A stretch of 59,394 nt of DNA from contig NZ_LDOV01000023.1 in NCBI RefSeq assembly GCF_001029435.1, positions 1-59,394 on the forward strand, written 5' to 3'. The notes beneath the pieces were generated by a model. The model saw nothing but the letters and a program-made list of their open reading frames with translations. It ran no database searches and was not told where the DNA came from. This DNA is from Photobacterium aphoticum (GTDB taxonomy: Bacteria > Pseudomonadota > Gammaproteobacteria > Enterobacterales > Vibrionaceae). The position numbers were made by a program, and so were the translations under genes. The stretch's first letter is position 1; each line of letters opens with the position of its first letter. Positions 52,013-59,394 of this stretch are shown here, in pieces.

Positions 52013-52164
52013 GGACAGTCCATCAAAAGAGAATATAAAAATGTTAACGTCTCAGACTATCAGCAATAACGATAATGAAAAGCACATTTACAATTTCGAC
52101 AATTCAGAGCGTCCTTGCCCCATGCCTGACGTTTGTCGCCCTGCATGTCATGCATCCCATCGGA

Positions 52165-52692
52165 CTACCACAATGCCCGAAATTGACGATGGCACCCCTT
52201 GCATGTGCTCTGTGCCTCCTCAACACCCTGCAAAGCTGCTTGACGGTTTTGTTTTTGCGCGGCGTGATACAGAGCCACAAAACCCGCATCCATATGCGCT
52301 AACCCCGTGTGAAATGCCCCTTGATGCTTGTTATCCCATACTTTCTCTTTGGTTTTACTGCCTTCGGCACTGCCTAGCGGAAACAAACCGGATAACCGCT
52401 GACTATGTTGCTGTAACTCATCTGCCTTCTCACTTACCCATACCCAATCAACATCGTCTTGCTTCAATGCCCTTGCGACTGAACGTGTCGTGCTGTCGAT
52501 GTCTGAAAATGCGGCCTGACGCTGTTCGATGGCTTGTTCGACATTCACCTCATGATGATGGATAGTTTCTGCCGCCCAGCTGACTGTCGTAAAGCTCAGC
52601 ATCGACATGCCGATCAGCGATGCACACAACCTTGTTGTTCTTTCACTTGCACCCTTATTCACCACTTGCTTCTTCACTCTTTTCTTATTCAT
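52165..52692 (-). CDS. Cytochrome c'
   Basis: A 175-residue exported haem protein with a signal peptide ending SWAAE (about residue 41). The four-helix cytochrome c' pattern ends in the single haem motif STCKGCHRQF near the C-terminus, as usual for this class. Helix A contains VEQAIEQRQAAF, but Met at the sixth-ligand position is not obvious. Cytochromes c' bind NO and often protect from nitrosative stress. It is divergent from a cytochrome b561 gene, and a very long palindrome lies between them. The two are likely partners in electron transfer. Confidence 0.88.
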   Translation of the reverse strand: MNKKRVKKQVVNKGASERTTRLCASLIGMSMLSFTTVSWAAETIHHHEVNVEQAIEQRQAAFSDIDSTTRSVARALKQDDVDWVWVSEKADELQQHSQRLSGLFPLGSAEGSKTKEKVWDNKHQGAFHTGLAHMDAGFVALYHAAQKQNRQAALQGVEEAQSTCKGCHRQFRALW

Positions 52693-52797
52693 CTTGTTGA
52701 CCTCTCACCCTTTCTGGTGACTTTTCTTGATATCGGCTTGCTGCTGTTGCTTGCTGTTTATGCTTACCGACACTTGTCGCGCTGTATTTGAACAAGG

Positions 52798-52849
52798 AAT
52801 AAATTACACAGCAATAGTTGCAATTGCAACCATTGCTGTGTAATTTATT
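52798..52849. promoter_or_regulatory. 52-base near-perfect palindrome in the cytochrome promoter
   Basis: The arms are 26 bases and pair at 25 positions; the only mismatch is 52816/52831. The centre, GTTGCAATTGCAAC (52817-52830), is itself perfect, and the outer arms are AATAAATTACACAGCAAT and its complement. It lies 106 bases before the cytochrome c' start and 62 before the b561 start. A TTGCAA-TTGCAA core suits dimeric winged-helix regulators such as MarR proteins, and a marR-family gene lies two genes away. Confidence 0.75.
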
Positions 52850-52910
52850 TATCAGACACGAAAGTAATACAACCTCATTAAAATTGTGACCAGACAGTGA
52901 GAGATTCACC

Positions 52911-53540
52911 ATGATGAAGATTTGGGATTTACCTATCCGTATTTACCATTGGCTACAAGCAGGCCTATTTTTGGCACTGTGTGCCTCCGGATTTACCGGC
53001 CAAGGACCGCATGTGCAACTGGGTTTAGCTCTGTTGGCATTACTATTATGGCGGATCAGTTGGGGGATCATCGGCAGTGATACCAGCCGCTTCAGCCAAT
53101 TTCTCCACACACCCATGACAGTAATCCGCTATTTAAAGGGGCAATATCGTAGCCTCCCAGGGCATAATCCAGCTGGCGGATGGATGGTGATCACCATGAT
53201 CACCCTCTTGGTGCTGCAGTGCCTCAGTGGCATGGTACTGGCAGGCCTGTTTGACAAGATCCCCCTGCTCAACACCCTGCTGACTGATGAGATTTATCAT
53301 ACCGCTGCCCTTGCACACGGGGGATTAGCACGCGGGTTAATCCTGACGGTTGTGGTACATCTTCTCGCTATTGCCTACTACAAATTACGCAAGCAGCCGT
53401 TAGTCTGGGCAATGATCAGCGGCCGTAAAGCACAAGAGGCGATGAGCGATCCGCATACAATCTTGCAGTTTGCCAGCACTCGAAAAGCAATCATGGTGTT
53501 TCTTGTATCACTATTGGTTACAATGGCCTTTGTTGTATAA
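52911..53540 (+). CDS. Cytochrome b561-type membrane protein
   Basis: A 209-residue integral membrane di-haem cytochrome b of the prokaryotic b561/hydrogenase-b type. It has four main helices plus a C-terminal one. Likely haem-ligand histidines are in IRIYHWLQAGLF, IYHTAALAHGGLA and VVHLLAIAYYKLR. It probably passes electrons from the quinone pool to the periplasmic cytochrome c' encoded divergently. Two adjacent ATG codons are possible starts. A marR-family gene follows 71 bases later. Confidence 0.88.
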   Translation: MMKIWDLPIRIYHWLQAGLFLALCASGFTGQGPHVQLGLALLALLLWRISWGIIGSDTSRFSQFLHTPMTVIRYLKGQYRSLPGHNPAGGWMVITMITLLVLQCLSGMVLAGLFDKIPLLNTLLTDEIYHTAALAHGGLARGLILTVVVHLLAIAYYKLRKQPLVWAMISGRKAQEAMSDPHTILQFASTRKAIMVFLVSLLVTMAFVV

Positions 53541-53611
53541 CGCTTTTTTAAGCTCTTTGAATCACGTCCTCTGGCGCTTGCCGAAGGGGATAATAAGTAG
53601 TTAGGCCAAGC

Positions 53612-54040
53612 ATGAATCAAGAATTTGACCGCCAAGCCAGTTTCGGTTGGCTCATCAATGTCGTCGCAAACAATGCGTCGAAAACCTTTGATGCAGCGCT
53701 GAAAAAACACGGGCTAACAGTAGCGCTATGGCCCACCATGATGTGCTTGTGGGAAGAAGAAGGGATCACCCAAACGGAGATCGCGCAAAAGTCGAAAGTG
53801 GAAAACTCCACCACGACCCGCACGTTGGATAAGTTGGAGAAACTGGGCCTGGTCGAACGTCAGGATGATCCTAACAGTCGCCGCTCTTTTCGTATTTACC
53901 TCACCGAACAAGGCCGAGCATTAAAAGACGAACTGCTGCCCATTCCGGTGCAAGTGAACCAGCAAGTGCTCAGCGAGTTGAACGACAAAGAGCAAGCACA
54001 GCTCATCCAGTTGTTACAAAAAATGGTTGATAAACTCTGA
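53612..54040 (+). CDS. MarR family transcriptional regulator
   Basis: A 142-residue winged-helix dimer regulator. The helix-turn-helix and wing are seen in GITQTEIAQKSKVENSTTTR, TLDKLEKLGLVERQ and DDPNSRRSFRIYLTEQG. No cysteine is placed like that of OhrR; one Cys (MMCLWEEEG) lies in helix 2. It is probably cotranscribed with the b561 gene and is the natural candidate to bind the 52-base palindrome upstream. Confidence 0.92.
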   Translation: MNQEFDRQASFGWLINVVANNASKTFDAALKKHGLTVALWPTMMCLWEEEGITQTEIAQKSKVENSTTTRTLDKLEKLGLVERQDDPNSRRSFRIYLTEQGRALKDELLPIPVQVNQQVLSELNDKEQAQLIQLLQKMVDKL

Positions 54041-54322
54041 CCACCAGCACATGCCGGCTTCATGGATTCTGAAGCCGGCCCTTATTGATACGGTTTATTT
54101 CGCGCAATCATGAAGGCGACCACAAAAGGCACCTCCGCAACAGGCTTTTCCATTACAGGAACTTCAATAAAAGACACCGCCATCACAGAAACCACGCTTC
54201 CCCTTACAGCCTGTTAAATACTTTCCTGAATGCCGTCCAATCACGATGCGGGCACAATCTACCGAGATCAGGGATTGCGGTAAGCTAGCGGTATTGATAA
54301 TGCTGATGTAGAGGGACGCTCG
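54041..54322. other. Intergenic region with a hairpin and a possible tiny ORF
   Basis: A 9-base stem GCCGGCTTC / GAAGCCGGC (54053-54079) follows marR but lacks a strong T run. On the minus strand a 37-codon frame (54082-54195) starts at GTG after AAGGGGAA and encodes a VPV-rich hydrophobic peptide. I do not call it a gene. Confidence 0.4.
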
Positions 54323-54862
54323 ATGTTGAAAAAGACAATCATGATCGCACTGGGAGTGCTGGTGCTAACAGGATGTGTGAACCGTGATGAAATCTATGCC
54401 AACCCACCACAAGAACTGGTCGATGGTGTAAATCAACTGATGCCGGCTGCCAGTGAATTTGTCCATGAAGCTGAACGCGAAGCCCTCGCCAACGGCATTC
54501 CTTTAACTGAGCAGCAAGTTGCGTTAGCAGACACATTAGGGGTACTGCATCCTGAGAACGTGCGCTTGTACTTTGTCGACAAACTGCCTGCCCCGAAAGA
54601 TCCAGAACTACTGAAAATCGCGAAACGCGTGGGTTACACCAACCCAAATATGGCGGGGTACACCTATGGGTACGGCGTGTGGATCAACAAACGCTATAAA
54701 AACCAACGTAACTTGATTGCGCATGAATTGGTGCATGTTAAACAAGCCGAAGCGCTGGGGCTGGATGAACAAACTCGCCAGTACTTAATGCAGATGTATG
54801 TGTATGGTTATTACAACGCCCCCATGGAAGTGGAAGCCCGTGCGTTAACCGATCACCTGTAA
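54323..54862 (+). CDS. Lipoprotein with HExxH metallopeptidase-like motif
   Basis: A 179-residue lipoprotein. The signal peptide ends in VLTGC at about residue 18, and the next residue is Val, so outer-membrane sorting is likely. The motif NLIAHELVHVKQAEALG (about residue 133) is a zinc-metallopeptidase HExxH signature. A third ligand might be in MEVEARALTDHL, as Glu in ExxA-type gluzincins. Relatives are usually annotated as hypothetical or DUF proteins. A peptidase role is inferred from the motif only. A terminator follows. Confidence 0.78.
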   Translation: MLKKTIMIALGVLVLTGCVNRDEIYANPPQELVDGVNQLMPAASEFVHEAEREALANGIPLTEQQVALADTLGVLHPENVRLYFVDKLPAPKDPELLKIAKRVGYTNPNMAGYTYGYGVWINKRYKNQRNLIAHELVHVKQAEALGLDEQTRQYLMQMYVYGYYNAPMEVEARALTDHL

Positions 54863-54889
54863 GACATACGCCTCTGGCTTCATCACGCA

Positions 54890-54920
54890 CAAAGGCCGCT
54901 ATCCATTGCGGCCTTTGTCG
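54890..54920 (+). terminator. Terminator after the HExxH lipoprotein gene
   Basis: Ten-base stem CAAAGGCCGC / GCGGCCTTTG with an eight-base loop. The T run is short and interrupted. Confidence 0.6.
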
Positions 54921-55030
54921 TTTGGCATGATGTAGAGAGGTAAGTGGTGTGTGATTTTTCGTGCCTGGCCTTTCGTATGAAGCTTTTTCTTACGTAGCCT
55001 TTCGCTTGTTAGCTGGCAATTCTCAAAGCG

Positions 55031-55687
55031 TTATGGCTGATAGTGCTTAATCGCTTGATCCAGTACATGCGTCGCTTCCTTGCTACTCATTACGCCCTGC
55101 ACTTCCATCCCGCCATCTTTACCTTTGTAGTTGGCAAACCAGGTTTTAACAATATCGACAGCCCCTGGATACTGCGCCTGCAGCGCTTCAATGGAGGCAA
55201 TATCTTTGAAGGTAGATTGTTCTACCACGGGTACTGCAATCAACTTGTCATCTTGCTCACCGCCATCCAGCATCTTCAAGCCACCAATCACACGCACCGG
55301 TACCACACTTCCTCGCTCAATGGCCGAACCCAGTACCAGAATATCTAACGGATCGCCGTCGCCACCTAATGATTTGGGTAACGCTGTACTTGGAATAGTG
55401 CCGTAGTTACCCGGATAACCCAAGTAATGCACGATACGCGGCTGGCCATTTTTGAACTCCCAATTGATGATGGAGCTGTCTTGTTTGCTCACTTCCCACT
55501 TTTCATTGCTTCCTGTCGGGATTTCAATGATCGCATTGATGGTGCCATTGCTGTTCTTGCTTGGAATATCCACAAGGTAGTCATAGTTAGCTTTAATCGT
55601 GTAGGTATCCACTTGCGTAAAGTCTATTGTGGCAAAGGTCGACGTGGAAGCCATCAAGATGCTGGCGAGTAAAAGTGATTTTTTCAT
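55031..55687 (-). CDS. Exported family I inorganic pyrophosphatase
   Basis: Hydrolyses pyrophosphate to phosphate. The start at 55687 gives a clean signal peptide ([19 protein letters not shown]), so the enzyme is periplasmic, unlike the usual cytoplasmic PpA. The catalytic region is intact: [13 protein letters not shown], then [12 protein letters not shown] with the three metal-binding Asp residues, and [17 protein letters not shown]. An in-frame frame up to 55744 exists but adds residues before the signal peptide. The mature enzyme, about 200 residues, is close to family size. Confidence 0.9.
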   Translation of the reverse strand: MKKSLLLASILMASTSTFATIDFTQVDTYTIKANYDYLVDIPSKNSNGTINAIIEIPTGSNEKWEVSKQDSSIINWEFKNGQPRIVHYLGYPGNYGTIPSTALPKSLGGDGDPLDILVLGSAIERGSVVPVRVIGGLKMLDGGEQDDKLIAVPVVEQSTFKDIASIEALQAQYPGAVDIVKTWFANYKGKDGGMEVQGVMSSKEATHVLDQAIKHYQP

Positions 55688-55943
55688 TGTTATATCCATA
55701 AAAGTCGCCCGTTCCATCAGGGCTATCAAAGTAAACAGGCGCATTTTTCCTTCTTCGCTTTAAAGAAAAATGAACGATTGATGTACTTTTAAAGACACTC
55801 ACACGCTATTTCGCCAACGGGGACAACACGGCAATGCATCAAATCTTCTTGACCTGTCTACCGCTTTACAGTTCATACTAAGCATGTAAACGTCACTTTC
55901 TGACAATTAACACCGTTAACGAATAGGCAGGTCTACCCATACC

Positions 55944-56981
55944 ATGAGCGCACCATCATTAATCGATTTAGGCATGCGACCATTTTTCCAGCAGCAACTC
56001 TCGCTCGAAGAGTTAGAGCATTGCGCCCTCGGCCGCGTCATTGAGTTGCACAAATCTGAAGTCGTGTTGCTCGCGGGGGATGAACCATTACGCTTTCCAC
56101 TCAATCCAAACCATGATCCTCTGTGTGTCGGGGATTGGGTGGTCTTTAATGACGAACGCTTGGTACGTGGACTGGAAAGACAATCTCTGTTTCAGCGTAA
56201 AGCGGCAGGTAGCGCCAATGAGCGTCAACTTATCGCAGCCAATATCGATACCGTGTTTATCGTCAGCTCGCTCAACGATGATTTCAGCTTAAACCGCATT
56301 GAACGCTATTTGGCCTTAGCCAAAGAAACCTATGTAGAGCCGGTTATCGTGTTGACTAAGGCCGACCTTTGCGCGGATGCCGATGCTATTCGTCAACAAG
56401 TACAGCGACTGGATGCCCTATTGAGCGTACATTGCGTGAATGCATTAGACAGCAACGACATTGATCTCTTGAAAGGCTACTGCCAACGCGGCAAGACATT
56501 GGCATTTATGGGCTCTTCCGGTGTAGGTAAATCTACGCTGGTCAACGGCTTGCTAGGGCATGATGCGATGGAGACAGGCAGCATTCGCGAACAAGACAGC
56601 AAAGGCCGCCACACCACTACCTATCGTGCGATTAAATGGCTACCGGAAGGCGGTTTGTTGATGGACACCCCGGGCATGCGCGAACTGCAACTCAGTGATG
56701 CCAAAGACGGCATTAAACTGACCTTTGCAGAGATTGAATCGCTGGCGGAGCAATGCCGTTTCAGCGACTGCCAGCACATCAATGAACCGGGCTGTGCCGT
56801 ACTTCATGCGGTAGAAACCGGTGCGCTTTCCGCCCGCCGATTGGATAACTTCCAGAAGCTATTGCGCGAAGATGCACATAACAGCGCGACCTTGGCACAA
56901 AAACGCGCTAAAGATAAATCATTCCAAAAGATGATTAACAGCGTGCAAGAACAAGCCCGTGCAATGAAGAAAAACCGATAA
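55944..56981 (+). CDS. rsgA: Ribosome small-subunit-dependent GTPase A
   Basis: Circularly permuted GTPase that helps mature the 30S subunit. An OB-like N-terminal domain (about residues 25-85) is followed by G4 LTKADLCAD, G1 GSSGVGKSTLVNGLLG (about residue 190) and G3 MDTPGMREL. A C-terminal zinc site with CRFSDCQHINEPGCAV ends the domain. The sequence lacks the basic N-terminal extension of E. coli RsgA (SKGQQRRV type), so it may be the second, divergent RsgA paralogue found in several Vibrionaceae. That last point is inference. Confidence 0.92.
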   Translation: MSAPSLIDLGMRPFFQQQLSLEELEHCALGRVIELHKSEVVLLAGDEPLRFPLNPNHDPLCVGDWVVFNDERLVRGLERQSLFQRKAAGSANERQLIAANIDTVFIVSSLNDDFSLNRIERYLALAKETYVEPVIVLTKADLCADADAIRQQVQRLDALLSVHCVNALDSNDIDLLKGYCQRGKTLAFMGSSGVGKSTLVNGLLGHDAMETGSIREQDSKGRHTTTYRAIKWLPEGGLLMDTPGMRELQLSDAKDGIKLTFAEIESLAEQCRFSDCQHINEPGCAVLHAVETGALSARRLDNFQKLLREDAHNSATLAQKRAKDKSFQKMINSVQEQARAMKKNR

Positions 56982-57078
56982 GCCGCATTAACAAAAAACG
57001 GCCATTCCTACATGTCCTCATTGGCTGAGTGTGTGGCCGCTTTTAACCATTATTCATGACGCCGCGTCGGGCAATCCA

Positions 57079-57630
57079 TCACGCCTTTGACCACGCAAAT
57101 TTTTCAAAAACCTTATCAACCGGAGTGTGCGCCACATGGTTCACGTAGTTGCTGATCACTTTTTGTGATAAACCCAAAATCACTTCCAGCACTTGCTGTT
57201 GACCGTAACCTGCCGCATAAAACGCATTCAAGTCCTCTTCCGAAACATTGCCGCGTCTTCGCACCATGCTAAGCGTGAAATCTTTCAGCGCCTGTAGTTT
57301 CGGTGTCGGCATCGCGTCATCATTACGCAACGCCTCAATCAAGGCCGGATCTACGCCCATCGAATGAGCAATCCCAGTATGAGCGGGCACACAGTAATGA
57401 CAGGCATGTTCAACATTGATGGTTTGCCACACCACCGTCAGCTCATCCGCATCAAAAGACGTGTTGGTGAACAGTTGATGCAGTTGGGTATACGCTTTCA
57501 ATATTTCAGGTGACTCAGCCATCACCGCATACAACCCCGGCACCATACCCATTTGTTTTTTCGCTCCCTCAAGAATGGCTTTACTCTTCTCGGGTGCGGT
57601 TTCAACAGTATGTAAGGTAAATTTGCTCAT
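57079..57630 (-). CDS. Carboxymuconolactone decarboxylase/AhpD-like protein
   Basis: A 183-residue CMD-family protein. The AhpD-type redox motif EHACHYCVPAHTGIA (CxxC with following His) near residue 76 is intact, and MGMVPGLYAVMAESPEILKA at the start and GYGQQQVLEVILGLSQKVIS later are typical of the peroxidase-related group. It probably acts as a thiol-dependent peroxidase or reductase in oxidative stress defence. No partner gene is adjacent. Confidence 0.85.
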   Translation of the reverse strand: MSKFTLHTVETAPEKSKAILEGAKKQMGMVPGLYAVMAESPEILKAYTQLHQLFTNTSFDADELTVVWQTINVEHACHYCVPAHTGIAHSMGVDPALIEALRNDDAMPTPKLQALKDFTLSMVRRRGNVSEEDLNAFYAAGYGQQQVLEVILGLSQKVISNYVNHVAHTPVDKVFEKFAWSKA

Positions 57631-57841
57631 TGCTCTGCCCTATTTTGCCCATCGTGACGAGTCTGATGTGACGACATCTTCAGTAATACTGTAGTCACAA
57701 ACCCGCATGGAGTAAGAGGTAATATTCAACATGCCACCAGCAACTTCCACTTCCCTGCTATATGAACAATAATGTGGACAATACTGATCGCGATACGCTG
57801 CCGTCCAGCGCATGCACCTTACAGAATACGAGTTATCCCCC

Positions 57842-58240
57842 ATGTCTAATGTCGTTCAATTTTCTCAGTTCAGTGGCAACAAGAAAGCCAACACCGCCTC
57901 ATCCAAGCCCGCAGCCACATCCACTCCGAATCCCAAAGCGTTAAGGGAAGCGGCGGCCTTACAGCAAGAGAATCGCTGTTATTTCTGTGGTGAAAGAAAA
58001 GAGAACAAGGGCTTAAACTGGCTGGACAAAACCGGCTTTAAAACAAAAACACACGTGGTATGCAACACATGCAGTGCAGCAGCTAAATCACGCCCAATGG
58101 ATGAACTGCGCATCATCCTTGCACTAAAAGCGATGGATTTCAGAACCATTAAGCTGCCGCAGTACCTAGAACTGCGAGAAAAAGGCGTACAAATTGACGG
58201 CGTGCGTGACTACAAGTTTTACTTTGAGACGATTGAGTGA
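57842..58240 (+). CDS. Small zinc-ribbon-like protein
   Basis: A 132-residue protein with two CxxC pairs, CYFCGERKEN and VVCNTCSAAA, about 30 residues apart, probably forming a zinc ribbon. The first 50 residues are Ser/Ala/Pro-rich and likely disordered. The C-terminal 45 residues form a charged region (IILALKAMDFRTIKLPQYL). I preferred ATG at 57842 over 57812, although the ribosome site is weak for both. Nucleic-acid or protein binding is possible; the family is not recognised. Confidence 0.6.
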   Translation: MSNVVQFSQFSGNKKANTASSKPAATSTPNPKALREAAALQQENRCYFCGERKENKGLNWLDKTGFKTKTHVVCNTCSAAAKSRPMDELRIILALKAMDFRTIKLPQYLELREKGVQIDGVRDYKFYFETIE

Positions 58241-58377
58241 TCACCACTGCATTGCCCTACTAATACACTTCCTTCCGTCAACGCTTATCTCCTTGTCATG
58301 GGTGATCTATACATCACCCTACCTCGTAGCTAATGGCTGTAAACAAAAGAAAAAACCATTGGCACCAGGAGTGATGT

Positions 58378-58653
58378 ATGGACGACAGGCTCACCACCAA
58401 AGTGTTTCTCAGAGTGTTTGATTGCATTCGTTGTCAGGGTGAGAAATCTGAAGAGAAATACCAGTTAGGGCAACTGTACGCGTGGCATGACTATGACGGT
58501 TACACATGCTGGATCAGCTACAAGGATGTGACTGTAACGCTCATGTTCCATGGCTCACTAAACATTGAATATAGCAATAACGCCAACTACGCTGACTTCA
58601 TCAACCAGTGCTTAACGCTGACTGACAGCAAGCCGTCTAAGGCACTACCGTAA
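58378..58653 (+). CDS. DUF3081-like small protein
   Basis: A 91-residue protein resembling the DUF3081 family of Vibrio and related bacteria (function unknown). The pattern is KVFLRVFDCIRCQGEKSEEK, YQLGQLYAWHDYDGYTCWIS and VTLMFHGSLNIEYSN. A GGAGTG ribosome site precedes the ATG. The next gene begins 13 bases after its stop, so the two may be cotranscribed. Confidence 0.7.
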   Translation: MDDRLTTKVFLRVFDCIRCQGEKSEEKYQLGQLYAWHDYDGYTCWISYKDVTVTLMFHGSLNIEYSNNANYADFINQCLTLTDSKPSKALP

Positions 58654-58666
58654 ACAAGAGGCGAAT

Positions 58667-59308
58667 ATGCGTCGCACAGACACCCGCGTTGACTCTTCTT
58701 CACTGTCTGCCTTTTCGCGCATGTTTATGCTCATTGCTGTGATTACATTTTCAACACCCGCGTTCTCAACATCCATATATTCAAACACTACTTTTGCCAC
58801 AAGGAGCGTTATGATCGACTTAACACAACCAGACGAATACCAACATTGGCGCGCCACTAACGACAACGTCATGGGCGGCATTTCACAAGGGCAATTTTCG
58901 TTTGATGGTCAATCGAGTCGATTTTGGGGTGAGTTATCACTCGCCAACAACGGTGGGTTCAGCGCTGTCAGTCGGCCGATAGACACACTGCCAGCAGAAA
59001 TAAATCGCGTTGTACTGCAAGTGATGGGAGACGGCCGTACTTACCAGTTACGGTTCGCAACATGGTTAGATGGCTATCGGATTAACTACAAACATGACTT
59101 TGCCACCCACAAAGGTGAGCAGCAAACGATAGAATTGACACTCAGTGACTTTCAAGCCGTATTCAGAGGACGCCTGCTCAGCGGCGCGCCCACATTGCGC
59201 GCAAAAGACATCAAACAGGTGGGACTGCTGATTGCCGACAAGCAAGCTGGACCTTTCACGTTGGCGGTATTTGATCTTCAATTTTTAACGTCAAATAATG
59301 TCGAGTAA
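58667..59308 (+). CDS. CIA30 family protein with optional signal peptide
   Basis: A 213-residue protein whose C-terminal 160 residues form a CIA30 (complex I intermediate-associated 30) domain: HWRATNDNVMGGISQG, LANNGGFSAVSRPI and LRFATWLDGYRINYKHDF are diagnostic. The N-terminal 48 residues contain a hydrophobic MFMLIAVITFSTPAFS stretch that looks like a signal peptide. An internal ATG at 58811 has a perfect AAGGAG four bases upstream and would yield a cytoplasmic 165-residue form. The bacterial role of CIA30 proteins is unclear; NAD(P)-linked or complex assembly functions are proposed for relatives. Confidence 0.82.
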   Translation: MRRTDTRVDSSSLSAFSRMFMLIAVITFSTPAFSTSIYSNTTFATRSVMIDLTQPDEYQHWRATNDNVMGGISQGQFSFDGQSSRFWGELSLANNGGFSAVSRPIDTLPAEINRVVLQVMGDGRTYQLRFATWLDGYRINYKHDFATHKGEQQTIELTLSDFQAVFRGRLLSGAPTLRAKDIKQVGLLIADKQAGPFTLAVFDLQFLTSNNVE

Positions 59309-59394
59309 ATTAACGATTTGAGTGCCATGATATTTATTATTAATACGACTTAAATGATAAGTTCGGCACATATCCAGGGTGAGATCGCGAACAT

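Noticed and set aside
54085..54288. 67-codon His/Arg-rich frame on the plus strand, and a Cys-rich frame on the opposite strand
   Set aside because: The first has no ribosome site and odd composition; the second is interrupted by a stop.
1..59394. CRISPR arrays, tRNA or rRNA genes, prophage or integron attachment sites
   Set aside because: I looked for regular spaced repeats, tRNA TΨC-like motifs and integrase genes and found none.

Overview
The window looks like a chromosomal segment of a marine gammaproteobacterium of the Vibrionaceae (Vibrio, Photobacterium, Salinivibrio or Grimontia type). This is inferred from gene content: RarD, DUF2750, DUF2960 and DUF3081 proteins, an RbgA/YlqF-type GTPase, an nrdD-nrdG pair, glgC-glgA, PTS EIIC-EAL fusions, and a KpsMED-like capsule locus with dTDP-rhamnose genes. 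I cannot assign a species or say which chromosome it is on. No tRNA, rRNA or CRISPR array was recognised.

Region 1 (about 1-9030) is one long leftward surface-polysaccharide operon: a small lipoprotein, a KpsD-like outer-membrane export protein, a KpsM-like ABC permease, a KpsE-like chain-length/export protein, rfbA, rfbC, two family-2 glycosyltransferases and rfbD. It continues past the left edge, where rfbB and the transporter ATPase are presumably encoded. Its leader carries two copies of a 42-base repeat, each ending in a perfect ops core (GGCGGTAG) in the direction of transcription. That points to control by RfaH-type antitermination. Short hairpin repeats and a heptamer repeat at a glycosyltransferase start lie inside it.

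Region 2 (about 9030-10430) has no intact gene. It holds a decayed IS5-family transposase start, broken by a shrunken IS1595-family element that still has inverted ends.

Region 3 (about 10430-26770) is housekeeping and accessory genes: an unusual radical SAM-Nudix fusion protein, rbgA, an scsB/scsD-like thiol-redox operon, a YbaK-type deacylase, an NlpC/P60 lipoprotein, an amidohydrolase lacking an expected metal ligand, plsC, an alpha/beta hydrolase with a TetR regulator (a shared operator-like motif lies before each), a methyltransferase, rarD and a small globin.

Region 4 (about 26800-45450) combines cyclic-di-GMP signalling with carbohydrate and anaerobic metabolism. It contains two tandem PTS EIIC-EAL proteins, a GGDEF cyclase, a separate EAL protein, anaerobic ribonucleotide reductase nrdD-nrdG with clear FNR and NrdR sites, an MltF-like transglycosylase, glgC-glgA, an alpha-amylase and fumC.

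Region 5 (about 45860-59394) has a long RluA-type pseudouridine synthase, small membrane proteins, a patatin, a dCMP-deaminase-like enzyme, an MFS transporter, and a divergent cytochrome c'/cytochrome b561 pair. That pair is separated by a 52-base near-perfect palindrome and followed by a MarR regulator. Then come a lipoprotein metallopeptidase candidate, an exported inorganic pyrophosphatase, an RsgA-type GTPase and several small conserved proteins.

The best leads are the radical SAM-Nudix fusion, the cytochrome palindrome with its MarR neighbour, the tandem sugar-permease/EAL receptors and the doubled ops leader.
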